Shown here: in pieces, positions 22,634-34,185 of the stretch | Layout of the letters: each line of letters opens with the position of its first letter | How positions within the stretch are numbered: position 1 is the stretch's first letter | From: Benincasa hispida | Taxonomy: Eukaryota; Streptophyta; Magnoliopsida; Cucurbitales; Cucurbitaceae | Reading direction: 5' to 3' | Length of the DNA: 64,000 bases | Assembly (NCBI RefSeq): GCF_009727055.1 | Contig: NC_052351.1 | Coordinates: forward strand, 12,285,019 to 12,349,018 | The notes under the pieces: model-generated | Database searches by the model: none | What the model was told of the DNA's origin: nothing | Seen by the model: the letters and a program-made list of their open reading frames with translations, nothing else | Made by a program: the position numbers and the translations under genes

Positions 22634-24212
22634 TGATAGGTTTTAAAGGATGTATATTTTTTTATGTTAATTCCCCCAAAATTGTGTTGATTATTTGCTT
22701 TAATTGTTAATTTTGTTGGACTAAACGATCCCTGAAGCAATTTAGATTCATTACAAGAAAATTATACCAAAAAGAAAAATGACCAAGAAAATCAATAAAG
22801 GAAGAGAATTGAGTAAACACCCAGGATAGCATCGAGTTAGGCTGTTGGTTCATCAAACACCGAGTATTTAGCAGAATACTGTTAAATAGCATCAAGTAAA
22901 GATTATCGAGTATCCATCCATCTTCCATCGAGTTATAGAGTTCCATTTGATTCATCTTGCATCGAGTTAAAGTGATCAAGTAAAGAGCATCCAGAGCGTC
23001 GAGGATCGAGTATTGTTTGCCAAGTTCTGAGGAGCGAGTATTCAACAAAAAAAACTCGATGCGCTCGTTCTTCTTTCCGAATTTTGATGCGATCCATCCG
23101 CGTGCTTCGCGATGACTTCCTCCTGGTATAATAGAGTTCAGTTCTTTAGAAGACCGAAGAGAGATATCATTTTTTTTTAGAAATTTCATCATTTTCTTGA
23201 GAGAAAAACTTAGAAGAAGAAAAAACCCATTTTTTTAGAGAGCGATTTCGATTTCCAAGAGTGATTCTTGTAATTTTTCTGTGAGATTGAGTTGATTTTG
23301 TACTTAGACTTGTATCAACATGCAACTATAAATGGAATGCTTAAAGAACTTCATCTTCCATGAGTAGGTAAATATTTTTCTTAGGGTACTATGTAATTAG
23401 GCATTTTCCTAAGACTTTTCTTGAATTTTATTTCATGTAATTACTTTTTTTTTAATGTTCTTGCTGGGATTTAGAATAAAATTAATGAAGATTGAATTGA
23501 CAAATCAGGATTAATCAATTTTTGTATGCAAAAATTACATAGTTCTATAACAATTTTGTAACTGTAGTTGCAAGAATTAGTAGTCTTAATAGAAAATGTG
23601 GACTTCTTTTCCTATTTTCTTTAAAGAATCTATTAATTCAGAACATCCATGTAATCAATCTTGAATTTTCAGTCTTTTAATTTCAAGATTGGATAGTTAA
23701 GAAAACCCATAAGTTCAATCAAATTAGGGATTAGTTGTGAAATGTCTTTAGGAAGCAATTATGACCTAGATTAGGGTTAATTGTGAAATTAGCTAATTAG
23801 GGCATTAGGATTTTATTCTTAATGAACTACTGAATAATCTAATTGCATGATTTCTTATTAAGTCAATGATAGAATTGGGTAGTTATATAAAATCCCCAAG
23901 ATTTTATTTCCATTGAATTTTATCTCATAATCTTTTTCTTATTTCTCTCAACAATAAATTTCCTATATCAATTTTTGTCTTTTGCTTAGTTAGTTTCTTT
24001 TAGTTCTTAAAACAACCCCCCATCCCTCATTTTAATATTTTGCATTTAGGAATTCAAATAGTCAATTTTTAGGCCAATTATTTGTTGTTCTCTTGGGATC
24101 GACCTCTTACTTCCACTACTACTATGTGTTAGTTCTAGTTGTAGTTAGAGTACAAGTAAATTTCATTTGTTTTGGGTAGATATAATTAACGACACATACT
24201 TTACACCGAACA
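22634..24212 (+). mobile_element. Athila/Tat-type LTR (1579 bp)
   Basis: Starts TGATAGG after the purine tract and ends CCGAACA four bases before a tRNA-Asp primer site, which defines both ends well. It includes an ATCGAGTA-type iterated array (about 22825-23045) and a late block 'cttgggatcgacctcttac' that corresponds to the conserved late block of the other tRNA-Asp-primed LTRs. A 161-codon open frame on the minus strand (22707-23192) is incidental. Confidence 0.75.
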
Positions 24213-24215
24213 AAT

Positions 24216-24233
24216 TGGTGTCGTTGCTGGGGA
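24216..24233 (+). other. Primer-binding site, tRNA-Asp type
   Basis: TGGTGTCGTTGCTGGGGA matches the complement of plant tRNA-Asp 3' end with three C-to-T changes. It is placed 3 bp after the LTR end. Confidence 0.8.
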
Positions 24234-24369
24234 ACCATGCAATTGGCCTTTAGAATTTTGAATTCCTTCTAGAAAAATAATAAACAAAAAATTCAATAAA
24301 GAAAATAGTTAGTTCTTTTTAAGCTTTTCTTTTGTGTATAACCCGCTCCTCCTGGAGTTTGCTTTGTGA

Positions 24370-25508
24370 TTTGATTTAGATATTAACTGTGAGCAAAGGA
24401 GATTACAAAGAACTAGAAGAGAGCAAGAATTTGAAGAGTTTGATCAAGAAAAAGAACAACCACAACCAAACATCATAGGCGAAGCAAGAGAACAAACTTT
24501 GCGTGAGCTAGCGGAATCGAATTATAATCAACAACCTCTTTGCATTGTATACCCAGAGACAACTATGCCATTTGAACTCAAACTGAGGCTAGTACATTTA
24601 CTTCCAACTTTCAGAAGGCAACCCGGTGGAGATCCTCACAAGCACATGAAGGAGATTCACCTTGTTTGTGACGGGATGCGTCCTCATGAAGTGACACAAG
24701 AGCAGCTCAACCTTAGAGCCTTCCCCTTCTCCTTGAAGGATTTAGTCAAGGATTGGCTATATTACCTATCGGCGGGTTCTATTACTACTTGAAGTGGGTT
24801 GAAAAAGAAATTTTTAGAAAAATTCTTTTTGGCATCTAAAGCTCATAATATAAGAAAAAATATTTATAGAATTAAACAAAGTGTAGGAGAATCTTTGTAT
24901 GAATATTTGAAAAGATACAAACAGTTATGTGCATCTTTTCCATACCATTAAATTTCTGAGTAATATCTAATTCAATATTTCTATTCAGGTTTACTCCTGT
25001 CCGAGAGAAACAATATAGATGTGGTTGCTGGTGGAGCTCTAGCAGACAAAACACCAACCAAAGCGAGCCAACTCATATAAGCCATGGCGGAGAACTCTCA
25101 GAATTTTGGGACAAGGACTCTTGATAACTCTGTTGTTCAATCTAGCGAGGTAAGTGAGCTTAGATCACAAGTATCTAATCTAGTGTCTCATTTTACTCAG
25201 GAAGCCCAAGGAGGCCTTCCTCAAGTCAAACCATGCAGGGCGTGTGGATTAGTTGGTCACAATTCGGAGGCTTGCCCACAAGCCCAAGTCAATGCCATTG
25301 GTGTATTTCAGAGAAAATACAACCCCATGGTCAAACATATAACCAAGGATGGAGAGATCGTCCCAATTTCAAGTGGGGATCTCGAAGACCATATGAGAAC
25401 CGTAACCCACCATCTTCCTCAAGTTCCTCAGGTATGTTTTTAGAAGACGTAGTAAAAAATCTTGTTGACCACTCATTAAAATTTCAACAGGAACTTCATA
25501 ATTTGTAA
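24370..25508 (+). pseudogene. Athila-type gag, broken
   Basis: Gag forms the virus-like particle and packages the element RNA. The core is seen in 24499-24792: FELKLRLVHLLPTFRR, then DPHKHMKEIHLVCDGM and AFPFSLKDLVKDWLYYL, the conserved retrotransposon gag region. A TGA stop at 24790 ends this frame in the middle of the domain, where relatives continue with W. The later part is seen in 25084-25443, with the zinc knuckle CRACGLVGHNSEAC (C-x2-C-x4-H-x4-C). Between them (24793-25083) the frame is broken by stops. A tRNA-Asp primer site lies about 150 bp upstream. Confidence 0.8.
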
Positions 25509-25559
25509 AAAGATAATATTCAAATTCATCAAGAGACCAAGCAACTTCAACAAGACACT

Positions 25560-26606
25560 AAATCCTTTCAACAAAAGACTAGACAGGGCTTAACAAACTT
25601 GGGCACTCAAATTACACAACTTGCAATTGTGGTAAGCAAGCTTGAGAGTAAATCTTCTGGAAAGCTTCCCACTCAATCGGAGCATGCAAACGTGAATGCG
25701 ATCACTCTAAGAAGTGGTAAAGAAATCCTCTCTTCTTCTCAAGATGCAACCCCGGTTCAATCCCCTCCCAAAAGGCAAGAAAAGGTAATGAAAGAATAAG
25801 AGAGCAAGGTAAGTGAGCCAAAGGAGACTCCTATTTTTCTCGAGGTATGTGATTATTCTCCTCCTAAGGTAGAACCGTATATACCCAAGGCACCATTCCC
25901 TAGTAGACTAGCGAGACCTAAGGTAGAAGATATTGACTATGAGCTAATTGAGATGTTAAAAAAGGTACGAATTAATATCCCTTTTCTTAATGAGATTCAA
26001 CAAATACCTAGGTATGCTAAATTTCTAAAGAACCTGTGTACTAAGAAAAGAAAAGGGAAAGAAGAGAAGAGAATAATTGTAAGCAAGAATATCTCTGCTT
26101 TGCTTAAAAAAGATATGCCTAAAAAATATAGAGACCCGGGAATGTTCATCTTACCATGCAGAATAGGAGATAGAATCATTACTCATGCCATGCTAGACTT
26201 AGGTGAATCGATTAATGTAATGCCCTTTCATGTCTATGAAGATCTAAAATTGAATGGCTTACAAAAAAAAACAAATGTTTGCATACAATTAATGGATAGG
26301 TCATATATTCAACCCTTAGGCATTGTTAAAGATGTTTTGTTGAGAGTAGGAGAATGAATCTTTCCTGTTGATTTTTACATTCTAAGAATGGATGAACCTT
26401 ACTCTACTTCCTCTTCTAATATTTTACTTGGAAGACCTTTCATGAAAACTGCTAAAACTAGAATAGACGTAGATAAAGGGTCTTTGTCGGTAGAATTTGA
26501 TGGAGAAGTAAAATCTTCTAATATATATGATGCAATGAAATTTCCAGAGGAATACTTGTCCCTTTGCTCTATAGACACATGTGATATTTCTATGAATTGT
26601 TATTGA
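25560..26606 (+). pseudogene. Athila-type gag-pol linker and aspartic protease, broken
   Basis: The 25599-25799 segment carries ANVNAITLRSGKE, typical of the linker between Gag and protease in Athila/Tat elements. The protease domain is in 25953-26357: MLDLGESINVMPFHVY is the active-site region (D-L-G in this lineage, not D-S/T-G), followed by a flap region and LGIVKDVLLRVGE. A stop at 26355 interrupts the domain; 26388-26606 continues with ILLGRPFMKTAKTRIDV, the conserved C-terminal LGRPF segment. The protease would cut the polyprotein; this copy cannot make it whole. Confidence 0.75.
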
Positions 26607-26859
26607 ATATAGATGAAAATTTGGATTGTTTAGTTAGCCCCTTTATTGATCTTGATGACGATGACTCTTTGATTGATTCTTTGTTTACTTCTAATGAATT
26701 GGATTTGAATGATAAATCTTTTAATAATGATGTTGTTAAATCATAGGCACAAGGGATCGAGCTTAAGGCTCTCCCTTCACACCTCGAATATGTCTTTCTT
26801 GGAGATGAAAAAGTCTTTCCAATGATAATATCTAGAGAACTCACATCTTCCCAAGAGTG
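26607..26859 (+). pseudogene. Degraded protease-RT spacer
   Basis: About 250 bp with in-frame remnants of the acidic spacer that precedes RT in this lineage (LELKALPSHLEYVFLGDE-like sequence in 26760-26810). It is broken by stops. Confidence 0.5.
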
Positions 26860-27345
26860 CACATTGGTGGAAACCTTGAAGATCTACAAAAGGCGATTGG
26901 TTGGACTTTGGATGATATCAAAGGGATAATCCCATCCCTTTGCATGCACAGAATAGTTCTAGAGGATGGAGCCAAGGCAACCATTCAACCTCAAAGAAGG
27001 TTAAATCATACGATGAAGGAGATTGTGCACAAATAAATTCTTAAACTACTTGAAGCCGTATAATCTACCCAGTTCTAGATAGCCAATGGGTAAGCCCCAT
27101 ATATGTGGTACCAAAGAAGACCAACATGACTATTGTGAAGAATGAAAAAGGTGAGATGATTCCCATGAGAGTACAAAATGGTTGGAGAATGTGCATAGAT
27201 TTCAGAAAAATAAACGAGGTAAAAAAAAAAAGGATAACTTTCCTATTCCTTTTATTGATCAAATGGTTGAATGGTTAGGCGGGAAACCATATTTTTGTTT
27301 TCTTGACGGTTTTTCTGGATTCTATCAAATACCTATAGCACAGGA
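26860..27345 (+). pseudogene. Athila-type reverse transcriptase, N-terminal part
   Basis: The RT copies element RNA into DNA. Recognisable pieces include VVPKKTNMTIVKNEKGEM (about 27100), WRMCIDFRKIN (about 27182) and FCFLDGFSGFYQIPIAQ (about 27294-27341), which holds the first catalytic aspartate (LDG). The reading frame shifts near the A-run at 27221. The gene is cut at 27345 by a 2547-bp LTR and resumes at 29897. Confidence 0.8.
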
Positions 27346-28208
27346 TGTAAAACCCAAACCCTAATTACTTTAAGTAAGAGTAAGTAATATGATGTCTTCT
27401 AATGAGTTAAATGAATCCATGTTTATAGAGGATGAAAGCAAGAAGAAATAAGTTCCTGCGTAGCTAAGTGTAAACCCTGAATTCTAAGTTTCCTAAACAA
27501 GCATGTTTAGCCAAAGGAATGATATATTAAATATCTAATAAGTGAAAATCCATGTTATTTATAGGAGTTGTAGAGAAAGGAAAATAAAAACAAAAAATAA
27601 GAAAGCTCACTTATTGGTTTGGCACGTGGCGGTTAATCCTTGAATTCGGGAGGCAGCAGGAAGATTAAAAGAAAGAGGAACTTCGAAAGCTTAGTTTCGG
27701 CAATCTACATGAGCAAATTTAGTAAAATCAGTGCCATTTGAAAGTTGGGAGAATCTAGTTTTCGAAGTTGTCTTGCAAGACAAATAACTCAGGAGGAGAA
27801 GAACAAGAAGTGAAGAAAGTACAGAAGAGGCAGAATCTCTGATTAATCAGGGCCCAAGGTGAAAATTGGAAGCTCTAGGCCAAAATATAAGGAATTTTAG
27901 GCTGAAATTTTAAGGTAAGAAATTTAATCAATTCTAAACATGTTTGTAGAAGGAAGTTTCTTTAAAAAAGGGCTGGATTTTGAGTTATGATTTTTTGAAT
28001 TTGTAACAGAGAAGCTATGCATAAGCAGACAACTGCTTGGGAAGAACAAGCAAACAGCTCATATGGAGAATGAGGATCTCGCTTATAAAGGAAATCTTAC
28101 TAATTTTATGCTGAGGATATCGCTCTAAAAGGAAATCTCACTGGAAATTGAGCTGAATCTCACTGGTAAGGTTAGTATCGCTAGGATGGAAATTTGTCAG
28201 GAAAAGCT

Positions 28209-28312
28209 TGATCTCGCTTATGAGGAGGATCTCACTCATGAGGAGGATCTCGTTCATGAGGATCTCGCTCATGAGAAAGAATTCACTCATGATGAGTATC
28301 TCGCTAGTAAAG
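28209..28312. repeat. GATCTCGCTCATGAGGA short tandem array
   Basis: Five to six tandem variants of 'gatctcgctcatgagga', about 15-21 bp each, with degenerate copies extending upstream to about 28075. Confidence 0.8.
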
Positions 28313-29066
28313 CTGTCTTTGATGATGAAAGTTCCATTAGTAAATGAACTATTTGAGGTATTTTGCTAAGAATTCTACGTAGTTAACTGGAAATTATGTC
28401 CTTTTAGGCCAAGAAGAGCTAGAAGAGGCGTATAACCCGTTAAGAGGTCAACGAGTTGTGAGTGACTATGTGATGATTTAATGTTTTAATGATTTAGAAA
28501 CTCTGATTTCTTTGAAGTTATTTCTCATGCTAAGTGTTTTAAATGAGGTGCCAAGCAACATATGTTTGAAGTTATTTCTCATGCTAAGAAAAACATGTTT
28601 TCCATGGAAATTGACATGACTTAAATATGTTATCTTGTCCAAATACTTTCAGCATGTTTTAGTAACTTCGTTTTCATGATGAACTAGTATGATGATTTGA
28701 GCACTAAGCCTTAGTGTTCAACTAAATGTTTGTGACTAGTAATATGATGGATACTGAAAGACAATGAGAAAGTATCCTAGCTAAGTATCTAAGCTATGAC
28801 AGTACTGATGTACTATGCTTTAAATACCTAAGGTTGTCAAAGTACATACGTTGGTATTTCTAAACATAATGAAAAGGGATATTGAAGGTAGGGAAGGTAT
28901 CCTAAAGAGTTTTCTATGCTATATTTGAAAACTATTCTTTTAATGCTCTTTGAGAACTTGATAGCTTAAGTGAGCCGTATACTAAAGATAAGGAAGGTAT
29001 TTGAATAAATGTATCGAAGGTGTTGACGGTACATAGAAAACACCACATGCACGTTGGTAATACGAC

Positions 29067-29152
29067 GTCGAGGGATTGAGCGAAAGGGTTCTCCCCAACT
29101 AAGGTTGATGTTGAGGGATTGAGCAAAAGAGTTCTCCCCGACTAAGGATAAA
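29067..29152. repeat. 43-bp tandem repeat, two copies
   Basis: Two adjacent diverged copies beginning 'gt(c/t)gagggattgagc' and followed by 'gttctcccc(a/g)actaagg', at 29067 and 29110. Confidence 0.85.
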
Positions 29153-29153
29153 A

Positions 29154-29303
29154 GGAGGTCAAAGTATGGGTCTCCTAGGCCATATACCAACAAAAGAAGG
29201 TCGAAGTATGGATCTTCTAGGCCATATACCAGCAAGGGAGGCTGAAGTATGGGTCTCCTAGGCTATATACCAATAAAGGGAGGCCGAAGTATGGGTCTCT
29301 TGG
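29154..29303. repeat. 41-42-bp tandem repeat, 3.6 copies
   Basis: Units begin near 29154, 29196, 29237 and 29279, each with 'gaagtatgggtctcctaggc' or a close variant followed by 'catataccaacaaa'. The minus-strand frame across it is only a translation of the repeat. Confidence 0.9.
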
Positions 29304-29896
29304 CCGGTAATAGACGTTGGGAGCTAGAGCGATGTATGCTTGTTCTCAACTAAGGAATAATGATGTTTAATGGCGGTTTTAAAGGTTTTGTGTACATGTT
29401 TGCTTGGTACATTTTAGTTCTAATATTATGTTTTCGAGCTTTCAATTTAAGCATGAGATTTATGTTTTTATTAAGTCACTCACTGGGCTTCTAGCTCACG
29501 TTTTCAAATGTTTTCCTTTTCAGGTAGAGATCAGATTCCTTAAGGTTGATCCTGCTGCTGCCTGCCATTAAAAAGCCCGGCTTGTTCAGAAGAATTTAGG
29601 TTGATGGCTTGTTTATGTACATATGTTTCGAGAGGGACTAGGACTTTGTTAGGAATGTTTTGGGCCATTTTTGAATATTTTTTTCGTAGATGTTATGTCA
29701 TGGATGTATGCATGTGTTTATGTATCTTTGTAGAACCTTAAGGGAGGCTTGCTGTATGCGTATACTACTAATGTGTTAAATAGGTTGGTATTTAGATTAG
29801 AAGGCTTTAGTGGTGGGCACTGGCAGTAGGGTTAGTAACTACCACAGTCATATCTTCATCCAGATTAAAAGGGTAATCTGGGAGGGGGTGTAAGGA

Positions 29897-30480
29897 GAAC
29901 CAAGAAAAGACTACCTTTACTTGCACATATGGTACCTATGCATTTAGAAGAATGCTATTTGGGCTATGTAACGCCCCAGGTACGTTTCAAAGATGTACGA
30001 TGAGCATATTCTTTGATTATGTTGAAAAATGCATAGAAATTTTCATGGACGATTTCACTGTGTATGGTAGCTCTTTTGAAGATTGTTTGCAGAATTTGAG
30101 CCTTATTCTTAAAATATGCATAAAGACGAATTTTGTTTTGAATTATAAAAAATGTCATTTATGGCTTCATATGGAATAGTGTTAGGACACCTTGTATCTT
30201 CCAAAAGCATAGAAGTTGATAAGGCTAAGATAAATTTCATAGTTAACCATCCTATCCTGAAAATATTAGGGAAGTCTGCTCTTTTCTTGGTAGTGTAGGA
30301 TTTTATAGGAGGTTCATTAAAGACTCTTCCAAAATTGCACTCCCTCAATCTAGCCTTCTTAAAAAAGATGCCACTTTCAATTTCAACAAAGAATGCAAGG
30401 AAGCTTTTGACACACTTAAAGAGAAGCTGACATCAACTCCAATCCTTCAACTGCCCCAATGGGACTTACCATTTGAAATC
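29897..30480 (+). pseudogene. Athila-type reverse transcriptase, C-terminal part
   Basis: The RT resumes after the inserted LTR with the LFGLCNAPGTFQ segment and the catalytic motif FMDD (30042-30053), which keeps both aspartates of the family's [YF]xDD. Frame breaks follow near 30178, where TAG ends the segment, and again before the thumb region (FYRRFIKDSSKIA-like, about 30300-30330). The first half lies at 26860-27345. Confidence 0.8.
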
Positions 30481-30840
30481 ATGTGTGATGCTAGCAACCA
30501 AGCAGTGGGAGCAGTACTAGAACAAAGAGTTGATAAAAAATTCCATGTGATTTGTTTCACATCAAGAACTCTCAACTCATCTCAAATCAATTATTCCACA
30601 ACAGAAAAAGAATTTCTTATCATTATTTTTGCTTTAGATAAATTTAGATCTTACATACTTGGTTTTCCAATTATTGTTTATACTGACCATGCCGCTCGTA
30701 GGTACTTAACGACGAAGAAAGAATCCAAAACCAAACTTGTGAGATGAATCCTCCTTTTACAAGAGTTCAACGTGACCATCAAGGATAGAAAAGGATCTGA
30801 GAATTCAATAGCCAACTACCTAAGCCGAATCGTGCAAGAA
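30481..30840 (+). pseudogene. Athila-type RNase H domain
   Basis: RNase H removes the RNA strand during reverse transcription. The domain begins with MCDASNQAVGAVLEQR, which has the first active-site aspartate (CDAS). It continues through SRTLNSSQINYSTTEKEFL, with the catalytic glutamate in TEKE, and YTDHAARRYL, with the aspartate in TDH. A TGA at 30745 breaks the frame shortly before the tail NSIANYLSRI (about 30793-30830). Confidence 0.8.
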
Positions 30841-31514
30841 GAAGAATTATTTCCAATTAGAGAAGAGTTCCCTGACAAACAACTTTTCAAGGTGTCTTCC
30901 TTCTTACCGTGGTATGCTGACATGGTAAACTACCTTGTAACTGGTAAGTTTCCTCTTAACATGTCTTGGTCTAGAAAGTTTAAACTAAAAAGAGAATCTA
31001 AATACTATGTATGGGATCCTTCTTACCTATGGAAATTCTGTTATGACCAAATAATTAGGAGATATGTCCCTGATGAAGAATTTGAGTATGTTTTGACTTT
31101 TTGCCATGAACAAGTAAGTGGTGGTCATTTTAGTCCAAAAAGAACTGCTAGAAAATCTTAGATTCAGGACTATTCTGGGAGTCTCTTTTTGCGGATACTC
31201 ATGCGTATTGCAAATCATGTGAAAAATATAAAAAATCTGGATCTTTATCTAAAAAAAATGAAATGCCACTCAATTCCATTCTTGTATGTGAAATATTTTA
31301 CATTTGGGGTTTAGATTTTATGGGTCCATTTACTTCTTCGTTTGGGTACTTGTACATTTTACTTGCGGTTGATTACGTTTCCAAGTGGGTCGAAGCAATT
31401 CCCACTAGAATGAATGATTCATTTATTATTTCAAAACTTATTAAAAATAACATCTTCTCTAGATTTGGAATTCCTAGGCCATCATCAGCGATCAAGGCAC
31501 ACATTTTTGTAATG
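30841..31514 (+). pseudogene. Athila-type integrase, N-terminal part
   Basis: Integrase inserts the cDNA into the genome. The zinc-binding HHCC region is seen as CHEQVSGGHFSPKRTARK (about 31100-31155) and, after a frameshift, AYCKSCEKYKKSG (about 31203-31240). The catalytic core starts with WGLDFMGPF (first aspartate, about 31309-31335) and AVDYVSKWVEAIPT. The second aspartate segment near 31485 is out of frame. The gene is cut at 31519 by a solo LTR and continues at 33508. Confidence 0.8.
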
Positions 31515-31519
31515 GAACC

Positions 31520-33502
31520 TGATGATGGTTAGAAATGCAGGTTATCTTAGGCCTTTTATTTAGAATTATGAGGGTTGTTAAGTAGAATATACGACAATTA
31601 TGTTAGGAATTCATGAGAAAATGAGTTTGCATCGTTCATCTTTAAGAATCCCGGCTAACCCACTATTATGCGTTAGTATGTGTTAAATTGTCTATTTTGT
31701 AGTTAATGCAAAAAGCGAACGCAGACGCAGAAGCTAGGCTATCGCATAGATGACCGCATGCGGAGAAATTGTCCATCGAAAATGCGAATGCGTACGTTCA
31801 ACAAATGGGTGTTGTAGTAATCAACCGCATGCGTCCATTGTATAGAAGTTGCGATCGTCAAGCGATTGCGATCATCGTGTAGAAGTTGTGGTAATCAAGC
31901 GAATGCGGTCATTGCAAGATTGCGGCTACACGATGATAACCATAATAGAGGGATGAATGCAAGATTGGTGGAATGGAAGCATCAATGCATATCTCGGGAA
32001 AATCAAAAGATGATGTTGACATTTCACCTACCACGCCATTAGCAGCAGCCGTTGAGCAGAAATTCAAATCATCCAAGTTTCGGCCTTCGGGCTTATCCTT
32101 GTGATCCAGACGAATGCGTTAGAAGAAAGTTTGAGAGTTCTTCATCTCCTTCATCCATTCCGAGTGATGACCGGAGCCTTCGACGGAGTTAGATCTCGAG
32201 AGAGTCAGCTCTACCACCCTTCCATGGCACCACCGACAGCCTTGACACACATCCGCTGGAAACAAGACATTGCATCCAGCTGGTCCTTTCATTTTCTCTT
32301 CTTTTCTTATATTGTATTGTGTTACATTTTAGATTAAGAAATTAATATATTGTGTGTTCAATGCATTTCTATGTTTTCTTCGATTCCATCTCCATCTTTC
32401 TTTACTTAGCATTCTTAACTTTCATTGCATCAGTTAGTGAGATTGCTAGAGTATCGCATACTTAATCATGCGACATAGGAATATGAAGCATGTAGCAAAC
32501 CACCGGGAGGTATGCGTTGCGTGAGTGTGTGAGAAAACTTTATTTGCTTAGTGTGAAGCTGTAGCAATGCTTGTCTATAGGCGGACGCAAGGCTTGTCTA
32601 TGAATAAAGTCAACAATAACTAATTGCCCGGGAGGGTAAGTAGTAGGTCGCATTAAGCAATGTAAACAAGTGTTCACTAGAGATAGGAATAATCTTATGT
32701 CAGCTAAGCTTATGCGATTACCTTGTCTTATGAGCGCACCGTTCATCATTTAGGCATACTTGAAAGAGTAGTCTAAAAGCCAAATCTAAGACTCGAGTGA
32801 GCGGATTGGAATGCATAAGCAAGAATGGGGAATTTAGGAATAAGCTCCATTTTATATTACACAACATATGCACCCTACGGAGAGGATATTGCATGCGCCC
32901 AAGAAGTAGGATATGGTGGTATGCGGTCATCTTGTTTATGTGTGGGAGCACATAAGCAAGAATAGAGACTTAGGAATAATGCCTCTCGACACTTTGCATA
33001 TACATCGCATGCGTCCTAGAGTAGGTGCAAGTGTGTATAGCATGATCGTATAGATGAGGTTGGCTTAGGTTGCCCTTGCGGTCGAGCTTAGGGTTGTGAT
33101 GAAGACATCCGCACGTTTTATCTATTTTCCATGCATTTTACTATGCGTCAATAGTTGTCGTGTCTCTACCTCTCATTCATACTTCCAATGCTTTGTCTGT
33201 TAGATAGGAGTAGGAGTAGTTTGTAGCCTAATACCCTCCATCATTATTTCATTCAACCGCCACAAACACATTACCGCATAGCATTTAGTTACAAGTCCCT
33301 GAGTTCGACCTCAGATCACCCGAGAAACTTGCGTTCGCGTTATACTTGGCGTGAGCGCAAGAAAACTTGTGATAGGAACGCATGGTCATCGCACATAAGA
33401 CTAATGCATCTTTTCATTCCAACGAATGACCACCGATGCATGATAATTAACGCATAACCTAAGGCATGCATCGCATATTGCGTTCACTAATTTTCGTCAT
33501 CA
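31520..33502 (+). mobile_element. Solo LTR (1983 bp) with GAACC target-site duplication
   Basis: Perfectly bounded: flanked by GAACC at 31515-31519 and 33503-33507, starting TGATGATGG and ending GTCATCA, with TGATGA/TCATCA as terminal inverted repeats. It interrupts the integrase frame, and removing it with one GAACC restores collinearity with the family. There is no internal region, so it is a solo LTR left by recombination. The second family member is at 6761-8810. Rich in GCATGCG/ATGCGGT motifs (about 31735-31930). Short open frames inside are incidental. Confidence 0.92.
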
Positions 33503-33507
33503 GAACC

Positions 33508-34185
33508 ATAAAATCATTGTTTAGGAAATATGGAGTTCACCACCGTGTAGCAACCCCATATCATCCCCAAACAAATAGCCAATGGGAAATCTCAAATAGA
33601 GAAGTGAAAAACATTTTAGAAAAGACTGAGAATTTGAAAAGAAAAGATTGGAGTTCAAAATTAAATGATGCACTTTGGGCAGATAGAACCGCTTATAAGA
33701 CACCCATAGGCACAACCCCAATAGAATTGTATATGGTAAAGCATGCCATCTCCCCGTAGAGGTTGAACACAAAGCCTATTGAGTGGTTAAACAATGTAAT
33801 TTGAACTTAGCCCAAGCTGGAAAGGAAAGACTCTTAGAATTGCAACAATTAGAAGAACTAAGAAGAAATGCATATGAAAACTAAAAAATTTACAAAGAGA
33901 AAACCAAAATCATTCATGACAAAGGTTTGGTAAGAAAGGAATTCAAAATAGGACAAAAATTTTTGCTTTACAACTCTAGATTACAATTGATACCAGGAAA
34001 ACTTAAGTCCACATGGTTAGTCCTTTTAAAGTTACTAATGTTTTCTCTCATGGTGCAGTGGAAATCAAAAGTCTTGAAACAGAAAAGATCTTTAAGGTGA
34101 ACGGGCATATGCTCAAAATTTATTATGAAGGACACGTAAACCAAGTCGAATTGGACTTGTGTTTAGCTAATCCCTCTTACACATG
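33508..34185 (+). pseudogene. Athila-type integrase, C-terminal part
   Basis: Continues the integrase after the solo [23 protein letters not shown] and [13 protein letters not shown] hold the region of the catalytic glutamate. In most relatives this segment is NGQAE-x-SNRE, but here it is [29 protein letters not shown] follows. A stop near 33758 and further frameshifts break the C-terminal domain, whose remnants ([17 protein letters not shown]) run to about 34140. Confidence 0.78.

Larger units (their letters stand above)
27346..29892 (+). mobile_element. Long LTR-like insertion (2547 bp) in the RT gene
   Basis: The RT reading can be followed up to ...GCACAGGA (27345) and again from AGGAGAACC (29893), so the insertion limits are fixed by the host gene, with AGGA duplicated at both ends. 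The insert starts TGTAAAACCC and ends GGGGGTGTA; these ends are imperfectly inverted, like the TGTAACACCC...GGGTGTTACA ends of some gypsy LTRs. The late 'cactgggcttctagctcacg' block and the length suggest a solo LTR of the Tekay/Del type. It contains three internal tandem arrays. No coding sequence. Confidence 0.65.

Noticed and set aside
22707..23192. A 161-codon minus-strand frame
   Set aside because: It lies wholly inside the Athila-type LTR, antisense to the element, and its middle is a translation of the ATCGAGTA array.
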